A stretch of DNA of 41,844 bases from Saccharopolyspora shandongensis (lineage in GTDB: Bacteria; Actinomycetota; Actinomycetes; Mycobacteriales; Pseudonocardiaceae), in the NCBI RefSeq assembly GCF_900106995.1, contig NZ_FNOK01000073.1:1-41844 (forward strand), in the 5' to 3' direction. Under the pieces are notes generated by a model. That model was not told where the DNA came from. It worked only from the letters and a program-made list of their open reading frames with translations, and made no database searches. The position numbers were made by a program, and so were the translations under genes. Shown here one piece after another: positions 15,418 to 23,128 of the stretch. Position 1 is the stretch's first letter; each line of letters starts with the position of its first letter.

Positions 15418-15723
15418 TCAGCTCTCCCGGACCGCCCCCTTCCGCAGCGAGTCGGGCAGGGAACGGCCCATGCGCCGGGCTGCGGTGGGTCCGGCGGGCT
15501 GAGACACCAGGAGCGGGTGCGCCACGCCATCGACCGCCACCGAGATCCGGGGGAACCCGGATGCGCAACCCCGGAGCGCATCCGATCGTCTTCCGCCGGG
15601 ACCTGCCGGGCGCACGGCGGAATGCGAGGACACCCCGATATCCCCGACCGCCGCTCGAGCCATGAGTCGATCATTGCGCGTGATGGTGGTCGCAGCCATG
15701 CGGCGTTCGGGCGGTATTACCAT
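15418..15723 (-). CDS. Possible small hypothetical protein
   Basis: A 101-codon open frame on the minus strand. Its last 45 codons (FPRISVAVDGVAHPLLVSQP to KGAVRES) have the strong third-position GC of real genes here, while the first 50 codons do not, and the ribosome binding site is poor. It may be a short gene with a later start, or the end of a decayed one. I do not recognise it. It fills most of the gap between the lipid kinase and the membrane protein; the rest (15351-15417) shows nothing. Confidence 0.35.
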   Translation of the reverse strand: MVIPPERRMAATTITRNDRLMARAAVGDIGVSSHSAVRPAGPGGRRSDALRGCASGFPRISVAVDGVAHPLLVSQPAGPTAARRMGRSLPDSLRKGAVRES

Positions 15724-15776
15724 CGGTGGTGCGTACGCAGAGTCACCGAAGTGGTTTCAGGAAAGGCGAATCGACC

Positions 15777-16208
15777 GTGCCGACCGAAGTCGTCCCGCGC
15801 ACCATCCGCATCGCGGGTGTCCTGACCACCCTGCAGGCGGCAGCCGGGTTGAGCTTCGTCGTGGCCCTGCTGATCCGCAGCACCTCGTCCGACGTCGGGG
15901 GCGTGGGGCAGTTCGAGCCGACTCAGATGCTCGGCGAGGCCGGGTACTACGCGCTGCTGTCCTCCGGCGTGCTGGCCGCGGGCATCGGTCTGTGGCGGGG
16001 CAAGCACTGGGCTCGCACGCCCGCGCTGCTGATGCAGCTGCTGCTGCTGGGCACCGCCTGGTACGCGTTCGGGCCGTCCGGGCAGCCGCTGATCGCGCTG
16101 GTGCTCGCGGTGCCGGCGATCGCCGTGCTGTGGTTCCTGTTCAACCGGGAGGGGCGGGCCTGGTCGTTCTACGCAGGCGCCGCCCCCGACGCCGATCGCG
16201 ACGCGTGA
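15777..16208 (+). CDS. Small integral membrane protein
   Basis: A 143-residue protein with four predicted membrane segments: about residues 11-33 (IRIAGVLTTLQAAAGLSFVV), 57-73, 80-100 (LLMQLLLLGTAWYAF) and 103-123 (PLIALVLAVPAIAVLWFLF). The short loops and an Arg/Lys-rich cytosolic turn (LWRGKHWAR) are visible. GTG at 15777 has GGAAAGG 10 nt upstream; the frame continues a little farther but without a better start. Function unknown; similar small hydrophobic proteins are widespread in actinobacteria. Confidence 0.72.
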   Translation: MPTEVVPRTIRIAGVLTTLQAAAGLSFVVALLIRSTSSDVGGVGQFEPTQMLGEAGYYALLSSGVLAAGIGLWRGKHWARTPALLMQLLLLGTAWYAFGPSGQPLIALVLAVPAIAVLWFLFNREGRAWSFYAGAAPDADRDA

Positions 16209-16217
16209 GAGCTCGCG

Positions 16218-16685
16218 TCAGGCGCTGAACGTGCGCAGCGCGTCGCCGGTGAGCCGGTACACGGTCCACTCGTCCATCGGGATCGCCCCGGCCGCCTTGT
16301 AGAAGTTGATCGAGGGCTCGTTCCAGTCCAGCACCGACCACTCCAGGCGCGCGTAGCCGCGGTCGACGCACTCCTTCGCCAGGGTCTGCAGCAGCGCCTT
16401 GCCGAGGCCGGAACCGCGCTGCTCGGGGCGGACGTAGAGGTCCTCCAGGTAGATGCCGTGCACGCCTTCCCAGGTGGAGAAGTTCAGGAACCACAACGCA
16501 AGTCCGACGACGGCACCGTCCACTTCGGCCACGTGGCCGAACAGCGCGGGGGCCGGTCCGAACAGTGCGTCACGAAGCTGCTGCTCGGTCAGGTGGCACA
16601 GCTCCGGCGCCTTCTCGTACAGCGCGAGTTCGTGCACCAGCCCGACCATGGCGGGCACGTCGGCTGGGGTCGCCCGGCGGATCAT
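16218..16685 (-). CDS. GNAT acetyltransferase, SSAT (diamine/thialysine) type
   Basis: The 155-residue protein has the GNAT acetyl-CoA motif VRPEQRGSGLGKALL (motif A) and closes with SVLDWNEPSINFYKAAGAIPM. The segments ELALYEKAPELC and WNEPSINFYK are typical of spermidine/spermine or thialysine N-acetyltransferases, so the substrate is probably a polyamine or a lysine-like amine. ATG at 16685 follows GGAGGTATCG. It ends 10 bp from the stop of the convergent membrane protein gene. Confidence 0.88.
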   Translation of the reverse strand: MIRRATPADVPAMVGLVHELALYEKAPELCHLTEQQLRDALFGPAPALFGHVAEVDGAVVGLALWFLNFSTWEGVHGIYLEDLYVRPEQRGSGLGKALLQTLAKECVDRGYARLEWSVLDWNEPSINFYKAAGAIPMDEWTVYRLTGDALRTFSA

Positions 16686-16759
16686 CGATACCTCCACGTG
16701 AGTCACTTGGCCCCAGGATATTCGGGGCCGGTGACCGCCGGTGCGGCGGAATTGCCCGG

Positions 16760-17356
16760 TCAGCCCTGCTGCCAGGGCGGGATGTTGGACCGCGCCACCT
16801 GAGGCACGCCCCGCTCGTCGCCCAGCACCGTGATGCCCGCCGGGTCCAGCGCGAAGTGCACCCCCGACGTGGCGGGCAGGCCCAGCCAGCGGGCGATCAG
16901 GCAGCGGCTGAAGTGGCCGTGCCCGACCAAGACCACGTCGGAGCCGGTGTCGGCGATGCGGGCCAGCAGCTTGTCGGCGCGGACCGTGACGTCCGCCGCG
17001 CTCTCGCCGCCCGGGCACGGGTGCGTCCACACCGTCCACGCCGGCACGGTCTCGCGGATCTGCGGCGTGGTCAGGCCCTCGTAGTCGCCGTAGTCCCATT
17101 CCGCGAGCAGCGGCTCGGTCACCACGTCGGCCAGGCCGGCCAGCGTCGCCGTGCGCTGGGCGCGCTGCCGCGGGCTCGCCAGCACGACGACCGGCCCGGC
17201 CGGGCGCAACGCGGAGAGCGTCTGCCCGGCCTGCCGCGCCCGCAGCTCGCCCTCGACCGTGAGCGGGATGTCGGAACGACTGGTGTGCCGGCCGGTCTGC
17301 GACCATTCGGTCGTGCCGTGCCGGAGGACGTAAACGCGGTGCTCATCCTGTGCCAC
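16760..17356 (-). CDS. Histidine phosphatase family protein
   Basis: The 198-residue protein carries the phosphoglycerate-mutase-like RHG motif (VLRHGTTEW, nucleophile His13), EWDYGDYEGL with the acid/base Glu, and VLVGHGHFSRCL with the second His. Family enzymes remove phosphate through a phosphohistidine. It starts with GTG at 17356. The physiological substrate is not evident. It lies in a run of minus-strand genes with 74 bp to the acetyltransferase downstream. Confidence 0.9.
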   Translation of the reverse strand: MAQDEHRVYVLRHGTTEWSQTGRHTSRSDIPLTVEGELRARQAGQTLSALRPAGPVVVLASPRQRAQRTATLAGLADVVTEPLLAEWDYGDYEGLTTPQIRETVPAWTVWTHPCPGGESAADVTVRADKLLARIADTGSDVVLVGHGHFSRCLIARWLGLPATSGVHFALDPAGITVLGDERGVPQVARSNIPPWQQG

Positions 17357-17386
17357 GGCGTCGAGCGTAACCGCGTTGCGCTGGGC

Positions 17387-18001
17387 TTACCCCTTCAGCG
17401 CGGCGGCCAGCAGCGCCGGGCCGGCCTTCTCCGGCGAGCCGGTGTCGAACGGCGGCTGCGGGTCGTACTCCAGGATCAGCTGGGTGATCTTCGCGGTGTC
17501 CTCGCCCCACAGTTCGGCGGCCAGCCGCAGCCCCATGTCGATGCCCGCGGAGACGCCGGCGCCGGTCACCACCTTCCCGTCGAACACGACCCGGTCGGTG
17601 ACGACCTCGGCGCCCAGTTCGCCCAGCAACTCGCGCACCGCCCAGTGCGTCGTCGCGCGCTTGCCGGTCAGGATCCCGGCCTTCGCCAGCAGCAGGGATC
17701 CGGTGCACACCGACGTCGTCCACGTCGTGTTCGGGTGCACCGCGGCGAGCCAGGAGACCAGCTCTTCGTCGTCCAGCGCCGTGTGCCAGGCGGCGCCGCC
17801 GGGGACGACCACGACGTCGGGCCGGTCGAGCTCGGCGAAGGTCGTCGTCGGCTGGACCGGCAGCCCGGAGCCGCAGTGCACGGTGCCGCGGCCCGCCGCC
17901 ACGAAGTGCGGGGTGACGGCCGGATTGCCCGCCAGGGTCTCGTAGGGCCCGACCAGGTCGAGCGCGGTGAACTTGTCGTAGAGCACGAATGCGATGTCCA
18001 C
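17387..18001 (-). CDS. DJ-1/PfpI-family protein
   Basis: The 204-residue protein has the DJ-1/PfpI fold with VVVPGGAAWHTAL and the nucleophile elbow TSVCTGSLLLAKAG (Cys99), followed by the family THWAVRELL. Relatives in this group include isonitrile hydratase-like enzymes. GTG at 18001 sits 7 nt behind AAGGAG. It is 11 bp downstream of a GlxA-type regulator that has the same domain at its N-terminus, so the two are surely co-transcribed and perhaps bind related compounds. Confidence 0.9.
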   Translation of the reverse strand: MDIAFVLYDKFTALDLVGPYETLAGNPAVTPHFVAAGRGTVHCGSGLPVQPTTTFAELDRPDVVVVPGGAAWHTALDDEELVSWLAAVHPNTTWTTSVCTGSLLLAKAGILTGKRATTHWAVRELLGELGAEVVTDRVVFDGKVVTGAGVSAGIDMGLRLAAELWGEDTAKITQLILEYDPQPPFDTGSPEKAGPALLAAALKG

Positions 18002-18012
18002 GGTGGACTCCT

Positions 18013-18963
18013 TCAGCCTGCGGTGCGGAAGCGATCTCGGTAGGCGCTCGGCGGCACGCCGAGCTGGCGGAGGAAGGCCCGCCGCATGGTCTCGGCGCTG
18101 CCGAAGCCGCAGCGCCGCGCGACACCGCCCCGGCCGGCCTCCAGCAGCGCGCGGGCCGCTTCGACGCGCGCCCGCTCGACGTACCGGCCGGGGCTGGTGC
18201 CGACCTCCCTGGTGAACAGGCGGGTGAAGTGGCGCGGGCTCATCGCCAGCCGCGCGGCCATCGCCGGGACGCTGTAGTCGCCGGCCGGGCACGCCGAGAT
18301 GTCGCCGAGCAGTTCGCGGAGCGCGCGGTCATCCACCGGCGGCGCCGAGTTCCACACGCTGAACTGCGACTGGCCGCCCGGTCGCTGGAGGAACACCACG
18401 AGCCATTTGGCCAGCGTGCGGGCCGGTTCGGCGCCGTGGTCGTCCTCGACCAGCGTGAGCGCGAGATCGACTCCCGCGGTCACCCCGGCCGCCGTCACCA
18501 GCGGTGCGTCGCGGACGTAGATCGAGTCCGGCTCGACCGTCACGGCCGGGTAGGACGCCGCGAGCTCGTGGCACATCGCCCAGTGCGTGGTCGCCCGGCG
18601 CCCGTCGAGCAGGCCTGCCTCGGCCAGCAGGAACGCGCCGGAGCACACCGAAGTGATGCGCTCGGCGAGCCCGGCCAGCCGGCGGATCTGGCGGATCAGC
18701 TCCGCGTCGGAGATCGCCTCGCGGATGCCCTCGCCGCCCGCGACGACGAGGGTGCCGAGCTCGGTGATCTCTTCGAGCGCGATTTCAACGCCGAGCCGGA
18801 CCCGCGACGACGTCACCACGTCCCGGCCACCGAGCGACGCCAGGCGCACCCGGTAGCGGCCGGCGAGGAGTCGCGACGCCCCGTCGAAGACCTCCAGCGG
18901 CCCGGCGGCGTCCAGCAGCTGGACCCCGTCGTAGACCGCGATGACCACCTCGTGCCTGTCCAC
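18013..18963 (-). CDS. GlxA-family transcription regulator (DJ-1 + AraC HTH)
   Basis: The 316-residue protein joins an N-terminal DJ-1/PfpI-like sensing domain (about 1-185, with ITSVCSGAFLLAEAGLLDG and THWAMCHEL) to a C-terminal AraC-type double helix-turn-helix (about 215-316, with AARLAMSPRHFTRLFTREVG and CGFGSAETMRRAFLRQLGV). The start is uncertain: GTG at 18963 gives the usual MDRHEVVIAVYDG-like N-terminus but GGAGG is only two nt away; GTG at 19014 or a GTG five codons later are alternatives. It probably controls itself and the DJ-1 gene behind it. Confidence 0.9.
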   Translation of the reverse strand: MDRHEVVIAVYDGVQLLDAAGPLEVFDGASRLLAGRYRVRLASLGGRDVVTSSRVRLGVEIALEEITELGTLVVAGGEGIREAISDAELIRQIRRLAGLAERITSVCSGAFLLAEAGLLDGRRATTHWAMCHELAASYPAVTVEPDSIYVRDAPLVTAAGVTAGVDLALTLVEDDHGAEPARTLAKWLVVFLQRPGGQSQFSVWNSAPPVDDRALRELLGDISACPAGDYSVPAMAARLAMSPRHFTRLFTREVGTSPGRYVERARVEAARALLEAGRGGVARRCGFGSAETMRRAFLRQLGVPPSAYRDRFRTAG

Positions 18964-19017
18964 GCCTCCGAGCCTGGTCGTTCCGGTGGATGTCCTCAAG
19001 GACGAGCACCCCACCGA

Positions 19018-19205
19018 TCAGGACGAGTGCTGCGCCGCTGCCGGGCCCATCGCGCGGCCCGCCGAGAACTCCGCGTCGAACACCGCACGGCCCGCCGCTT
19101 CCCGCGCCCGGTCGGCGATCCGGTCGACGTCGTGGCGCTCCGCGGGCGGTAGCGGCGCTCCGACCGACTCCCGCGCGGCCGCTGCCCGGCCGAGCAGCCG
19201 CGCAC
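19018..19205 (-). pseudogene. C-terminal remnant of LuxR/AfsR-type ATPase regulator
   Basis: The frame reads ARLLGRAAAARESVGAPLPP, then AERHDVDRIADRAREAAG and AVFDAEFSAGRAM before the stop. This is the familiar C-terminal tail of large TPR-containing LuxR/AfsR-like regulators. Nothing upstream in this frame continues it: at about 19205 it abuts a fragment of another gene on the opposite strand. It has no plausible start of its own. Only the tail is left. Confidence 0.6.
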
Positions 19206-19546
19206 CCGGCGGGGAGCACCTGGAGGCCGCCATCGACGCGATGCGCGTCGGCGGCCGGATCGCCCTGGTGGGCGCCATCAGCGGCTACCACGCCGGGGCG
19301 CCGGCCGCGGGCCCGCGCAACTACTTCCAGTTGGCGGGCAAGGAGATCACGATGCGCGGCCTGCTCAGCGGCCGCTACTTCGACCGGTTCGGCGAGTACA
19401 TCGGCAAGGCCGCCGGCCGGCTCGCCGACGGATGCCTGCACGCCGAGTCCACAGTGGAGCGAGGAATCGAGCGGGCTCCCGAGGCGTTGATCGGCGTCTT
19501 GAACGGCGCCAACACCGGAAAGATGCTCGTCCGCCTGGGCGACTGA
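19206..19546 (+). pseudogene. 3' fragment of CurA-like NADPH-dependent oxidoreductase
   Basis: The frame reads GGEHLEAAIDAMRVGGRIAL, VGAISGY, GPRNYFQLAGKEITMRGLL, then RFGEYIGKAAGRLADG, and TVERGIERAPEALIGVLNG and NTGKMLVRLGD. This is the last third (about 113 residues) of a medium-chain NADP-dependent oxidoreductase of about 335 residues. The catalytic N-terminal domain and the start of the nucleotide-binding fold are missing. Upstream the frame stays open to 18941, but that part is not homologous and is antisense to the regulator fragment. Confidence 0.75.
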
Positions 19547-19574
19547 CGAACCGCACTGATCGGAGGATCGCTGA

Positions 19575-19874
19575 AATGACGTCCCACCGGGGAGAACGGG
19601 CGCTCGTCGTCGTCGCGCACGTCGATGCGCACCATGTGCGCCCGGAAGCGGATGCTGTGGCTGGGGCTGGCCGGCGGATCGAGCGGCGGATACGCGGCGA
19701 GCGGCTTGGCCGCGGCGATGGACACCCAGCTCCGCATGGGCATCTCGGACTTCTGCGGCATCGAGGACGCGGAGCTCCGGCTACGACACCGAGACCGTGC
19801 CGGAGGAGCAGGTGCTCGCCGACGCGGAGACCGCGGCGGCGGACTTCCTGTTCGGCGAGGCCGCCGAGGGGTGA
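19575..19874 (+). pseudogene. Frameshifted remnant, possibly flavodoxin-fold oxidoreductase
   Basis: The reading jumps between frames: an initial MTSHRGERALVVVA, then WLGLAGGSSGGYAASGLAAA and MDTQLRMGISDFCGIEDAEL in another frame, then GYDTETVPEEQVLADAETAA and DFLFGEAAEG ending at a TGA. The parts line up as one protein end, like the C-terminal half of an FMN-dependent NAD(P)H oxidoreductase, but no single frame covers them. ATG at 19575 has a fair upstream GGAGG. The identity is tentative; the frame damage is clear. Confidence 0.45.
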
Positions 19875-19892
19875 TCGACCGGCGCCGGCCGG

Positions 19893-20765
19893 TCAGTCGC
19901 CGGTCGGCGCCGGATCCAGCAGGCTGCGGAGGATCTGCTCGGCGTGGGTCCAGAGCAGGGCGCCGCCGGCGTCCGGGACGAGGTGGTGCCGGGCGCCGGG
20001 GATGCGCCGGGACAGCGTGGCGCCGAAGTCGGGCGAGTGGCTCGGGCTGGTGTCCAGCCGGCCGTACCAGAGGTCGACGGGGACGCGGATGTCCTCCGCC
20101 GCGAACGGCCAGCGGCTCATCGCCAGCGCGGTGTCGCGGGCGTACCCCGCCGTGCCCTGCGCGAAACCGTCGGCCATGGCACGGCGGAAAGCCCGTTCGA
20201 ACCGCGGATTCCGGTAGACGGCGAGGTCGGTTTCCGGGCTGAAGGCGACGATCAGCTTCCACAGCGCGTCCGGGCTGCCGAACTCGGCGAACGACTCCTC
20301 GGCCGCCGCCGGATCGGCGGCGACCGCGTCGACCATGTCCCGCAGGTCGCTGGGGAGCGCGTCGCCGAGCACCGCGAACTCGTCGGCACCGGCGACGACG
20401 GCGGCCCGGCTCGCGACGCCCGCCGCAGCACAGGCCAGGGCGTACGGTCCACCGGCCGAGTAGCCGACGGCCGCGAGGTCGTCGATGCCGCGCCCGGCGG
20501 CGAACTCGGCGATGTCGTCGGCCCAGTCGCGGAGCGTGCGCCCGGGTGCGGGATCGGAGGCGCCCAGGCCGGGCCGGTCCACCGAGATCAGCCGGATGCC
20601 CAGCGCGTCGACGACATCGGCGCCGAACCCGAGCCGCCGGCTCGTCGCGGCGCCGGGGCACAGCAGGACGGCGACGCCGTCCGCCGCGCCCCACTCGCTC
20701 CAAGCGAGGCGGCGCCCGTCGGCGAGTTCGTGCAGCCCGAGCCGCGTCGGTTCCGGAACGTCCAT
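19893..20765 (-). CDS. Alpha/beta hydrolase, catalytic His not evident
   Basis: The 290-residue protein is an alpha/beta hydrolase: SVDRPGLGASDPAPGRTL after strand 4, nucleophile elbow AVGYSAGGPYAL (Ser103), acid-bearing DLWYGRLDTS. In this subfamily the His normally sits in a VPDAGH-LLW-like stretch; here it reads VPDAGGALLW, so the His seems replaced. Two His (ARHHL) lie shortly before. The start ATG at 20765 (MDVPEPTRL) has no good ribosome binding site; an earlier in-frame start would add nine residues. It could be a haloperoxidase-like or ester-cleaving enzyme. Confidence 0.85.
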   Translation of the reverse strand: MDVPEPTRLGLHELADGRRLAWSEWGAADGVAVLLCPGAATSRRLGFGADVVDALGIRLISVDRPGLGASDPAPGRTLRDWADDIAEFAAGRGIDDLAAVGYSAGGPYALACAAAGVASRAAVVAGADEFAVLGDALPSDLRDMVDAVAADPAAAEESFAEFGSPDALWKLIVAFSPETDLAVYRNPRFERAFRRAMADGFAQGTAGYARDTALAMSRWPFAAEDIRVPVDLWYGRLDTSPSHSPDFGATLSRRIPGARHHLVPDAGGALLWTHAEQILRSLLDPAPTGD

Positions 20766-20822
20766 GGTCGTCAATTGTGGACACGCCCGCACGCGGGCGC
20801 ATTCGAATTTTCGGTCGCCGGA

Positions 20823-21269
20823 TCAGGCGAGGTGCTCCGCGATGGACGGCCAGCCGCCGTCGGCGGAGAACCGGGTTCCCCAGTAGAACGGGTTCAGCTC
20901 GCGCAGCGTCCGCGCCGACCAGCCCGAAGGGCTGTCCGCGTCGGCAACCGCCACCTCGACGTCCGGGCCCCACAACGCGAGCCGTTCCTGGCAGACGCCG
21001 CACGGCGCGAGGACAGGATGGCCTTCGGCACCAGGCCATTTGCTGACGCAGACGGAGGCGGTGACGCGCTTGTCGAGCGTGTACGCCTGGCAGAGCGCGC
21101 CGGTCTCGGCGCACAGGGTGGCGGCAGCGTTGAGGTTGTCGAGGCTGGTGCTGGTCAGGACATGGCCGTCGTCGAGCCGCACGGCGGCCGCCACGGCCTG
21201 CTCGGCGTGCCCCCAACGCCGTTCCAGCAGCTCGACGGCCGCGTCCACCAGTCGTTGATCGAGTCCCAT
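20823..21269 (-). CDS. Cytidine/blasticidin deaminase-like enzyme
   Basis: The 148-residue protein has the cytidine-deaminase zinc motifs CAETGAL (Cys53, catalytic Glu55) and PCGVCQE (Cys90, Cys93). The three-Cys ligand set and the length agree with homotetrameric cytidine deaminases and blasticidin-S deaminase. C-terminal ELNPFYWGTRFS departs from the standard cdd ending, so the natural substrate may differ from cytidine. ATG at 21269 is the natural start. Confidence 0.85.
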   Translation of the reverse strand: MGLDQRLVDAAVELLERRWGHAEQAVAAAVRLDDGHVLTSTSLDNLNAAATLCAETGALCQAYTLDKRVTASVCVSKWPGAEGHPVLAPCGVCQERLALWGPDVEVAVADADSPSGWSARTLRELNPFYWGTRFSADGGWPSIAEHLA

Positions 21270-21297
21270 CCGGCCAGTCTGCCGGGCCGGAATGCGA

Positions 21298-21339
21298 AAG
21301 GACGCCGGCCGGCGGAAGTTCCCGCCGCCCGGCGTCCTT
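21298..21339. terminator. Strong GC-rich hairpin
   Basis: AAGGACGCCGGCCGGCGG pairs with CCGCCGCCCGGCGTCCTT with one mismatch and a 6-nt loop. It sits 29 bp upstream of the deaminase start and just before a gene fragment, so it is probably the terminator of a gene that is no longer complete. Confidence 0.55.
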
Positions 21340-21344
21340 CCCAC

Positions 21345-21465
21345 CTGACGGGGCTGACTACCGCGAGGTCTATGCCCTGCTCAGGGAGGCGGAGGCCGGC
21401 ACCGAGTTCTCGTTGTGGGTCGCGGATCTCGTCGGCTCAGTGGAGTACTTGCACGGTGACCAAGG
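21345..21465 (+). pseudogene. Coding-like fragment without start
   Basis: About 40 codons have codon bias like the genes here and read DGADYREVYALLREAEAG, then TEFSLWVADLVGSVEYLHGD. No start codon or ribosome binding site precedes it and the codon bias fades after 21465. It looks like a piece of a lost gene; I do not recognise the family. The remaining sequence up to 21574 shows nothing. Confidence 0.35.
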
Positions 21466-21574
21466 TGGCGATGCCAGCTCGGTTGGTGGTCTTCCCCGAC
21501 AGCCGTGAACATGTGTCCAGAATGGACTTCCTCGGGCCGTGCGCAGGCCGTCGAAGGGCGCCGGACAGCAAAGG

Positions 21575-21618
21575 AAGACGCCGACCAGCGAAGGGGTGTT
21601 TTCGCTGGTCGGCGTCTT
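21575..21618 (-). terminator. sodN terminator
   Basis: An 18-bp perfect stem (AAGACGCCGACCAGCGAA and its complement) with an 8-nt loop, 17 bp past the sodN stop. Confidence 0.85.
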
Positions 21619-21634
21619 GGTTGAGCTCGTGACC

Positions 21635-22042
21635 TCAGCCCTGCTTGGTCTCCCAGAAGATCTTGTCGATCTCGGCGATGTAGTCCAGCAGCTGCTGACC
21701 GGACTTGGCCTCCATGGAACCCTTGGTCCCGGCCGCGCCCGCGGCCTTGGTGGCCTTGTTGATCAGCTCGTGCAGCTGCGGGTACTTCTCGAAGTGCGGC
21801 GGCTTGAAGTAGTCGGTCCACAGCACCCACAGGTGGTGCTTGACCAACTCGGAGCGCTGCTCGGCGATCAGAATCGCGCGAGTGCGGAACTCCGGGTCCT
21901 CATTGGCCTGGTACTTCTCCTGGATCGCCTTGATGGACTCAGCCTCGATCCGCGCCTGCGCCGGGTCGTACACGCCGCACGGCAGGTCGCAGTGCGCGGT
22001 CGCCTCGAGGCGGGGGCTGAGGATTCGCGACAGGAGTCGCAT
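21635..22042 (-). CDS. sodN: Nickel superoxide dismutase
   Basis: The 135-residue precursor has a 16-residue leader (MRLLSRILSPRLEATA) followed by the nickel hook HCDLPCGVYDP; after cleavage His1, Cys2 and Cys6 bind nickel and Tyr9 guards the site. The rest is the four-helix bundle of NiSOD, ending DYIAEIDKIFWETKQG. It turns superoxide into peroxide and oxygen in the cytosol. ATG at 22042 follows GGGAGGAATC. A TAGGGT box on this strand at 22080-22085 is a candidate -10. The protease gene needed to remove the leader is divergent. Confidence 0.97.
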   Translation of the reverse strand: MRLLSRILSPRLEATAHCDLPCGVYDPAQARIEAESIKAIQEKYQANEDPEFRTRAILIAEQRSELVKHHLWVLWTDYFKPPHFEKYPQLHELINKATKAAGAAGTKGSMEAKSGQQLLDYIAEIDKIFWETKQG

Positions 22043-22121
22043 GATTCCTCCCTGACAAGTGAGTGCTCCGACAGGGGCGACCCTACTCTTGAAGATCCTC
22101 GAAGTCCCAGTGGAGGTGCCT

Positions 22122-22436
22122 GTGAAATCCCTCGGGCGGTGGCCTTGGCGGCGGTTGCTGGTGCGCGGGCCGTCGATGGTTCCCACCCTGCGGGATCGCG
22201 ACGTGGTGTTGTTGCGGCTGCGGGGTTCCGTCCGGCAGGGAGACGTCGCGCTGGTGCGCTGGGCGCAGCGTCCGGGGCAGCTTTCGGTGAAGCGCGCGCT
22301 GCGGCGGGACGGCGACGGCTGGCACGTCGAGGGCGACAACGCCTTCGGTTCGACGGATTCGCGGGAGCTCGGCCCGGCCGAGGTGCTCGGCGTCATCCGG
22401 TGGCGCCTGTGGCCGAAGCCCGGCCGCCTGCGGTGA
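22122..22436 (+). CDS. sodX: SodX, NiSOD-maturing S26-type protease
   Basis: The 104-residue protein is a small S24/S26-type peptidase with Ser18 in VRGPSMVPTL and Lys57 in LSVKRAL as the Ser/Lys pair, and EGDNAFGSTDSRELG as the closing motif. It is the protease that trims the NiSOD leader so nickel can bind. There is no membrane anchor, fitting a cytosolic substrate. GTG at 22122 has GGAGG 5 nt upstream; the open frame continues to 22059 but without a better start. It is divergent from sodN with 79 bp between. Confidence 0.93.
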   Translation: MKSLGRWPWRRLLVRGPSMVPTLRDRDVVLLRLRGSVRQGDVALVRWAQRPGQLSVKRALRRDGDGWHVEGDNAFGSTDSRELGPAEVLGVIRWRLWPKPGRLR

Positions 22437-22440
22437 CGCG

Positions 22441-23043
22441 TCAGCCGCGCAGGCTTTCGTAATGGGCCAGGCAGTTTTCGTAATCCGGAAGCAGGCCTTG
22501 CTCGGCGGCCTGCGCGAGGCCGGGGGCCGCCCGGTCCTTTTCGGACAGGATCGGCTCGCCGTCGAGGTCGGACCACGGCAGCGCCAGGTCCGGGTCGAGC
22601 GGGTCGATGCCGTGCTCGGCCGCCGGGTTGTACGGCGTGGAGCAGAGGTAGGTCATCACGGTGTCGTCGGTGAGCGCGGCGAAGGCGTGCCCGAGCCCCT
22701 CGGCGAGGTAGACGGCGCGGTATTCGGTGGCGTCCAGCTGGATCGCCTCCCAGCGCCCGAAGGTCGGGGAGCCGACGCGGATGTCGACCACCACGTCTAA
22801 CAGCGCGCCGCGCGGGCAGTACACGTACTTCGCCTGGCCCGGCGGCACGTCGGCGAAGTGCAGGCCGCGGATGACGTTGCGCGCCGAGACGCTGTGGTTG
22901 GTCTGCGCGACCCGCAGCGGGTGCCCGGTGGCGTCGACGAACGCCGCTTCCTGGAACGGGGCGACGAAGAGCCCGCGGTGGTCGGGGAAGGCCTTCGGGG
23001 TGAACTCGTAGGCGCCCGTGATCTCAAGTCGACGTACCTGCAC
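22441..23043 (-). CDS. RmlC-like dTDP-4-dehydro-6-deoxysugar epimerase
   Basis: The 200-residue cupin is of the RmlC family, which epimerises dTDP-4-keto-6-deoxy-glucose at C3 and/or C5. It shows DHRGLFVAPFQ, QTNHSVSARNVIRGLHFADV with the catalytic His62, VVVDIRVGSPTFG, YLAEGLGHAFAAL and a Tyr near 138. No other deoxysugar gene is nearby, so it may serve rhamnose formation in trans, or another sugar. GTG at 23043 is taken as start; AGG is about 10 nt upstream. It converges with sodX (4 bp apart). Confidence 0.9.
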   Translation of the reverse strand: MQVRRLEITGAYEFTPKAFPDHRGLFVAPFQEAAFVDATGHPLRVAQTNHSVSARNVIRGLHFADVPPGQAKYVYCPRGALLDVVVDIRVGSPTFGRWEAIQLDATEYRAVYLAEGLGHAFAALTDDTVMTYLCSTPYNPAAEHGIDPLDPDLALPWSDLDGEPILSEKDRAAPGLAQAAEQGLLPDYENCLAHYESLRG

Positions 23044-23128
23044 GTCCGAAAGCCTATGGGTCGGGTTGGAATGCGGATCGGTGGGGCGGAGTTGATATCG
23101 GCCGTGCGAGCTATTCCACCCATTATTC

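Noticed and set aside
18941..19205. In-frame upstream part of the oxidoreductase fragment as a real N-terminus
   Set aside because: It has no oxidoreductase homology and is antisense to a recognisable regulator tail and the regulator promoter.
22441..23043. Part of a deoxysugar or antibiotic cluster
   Set aside because: No glycosyltransferase, other dTDP-sugar gene or biosynthetic core gene is in the window.
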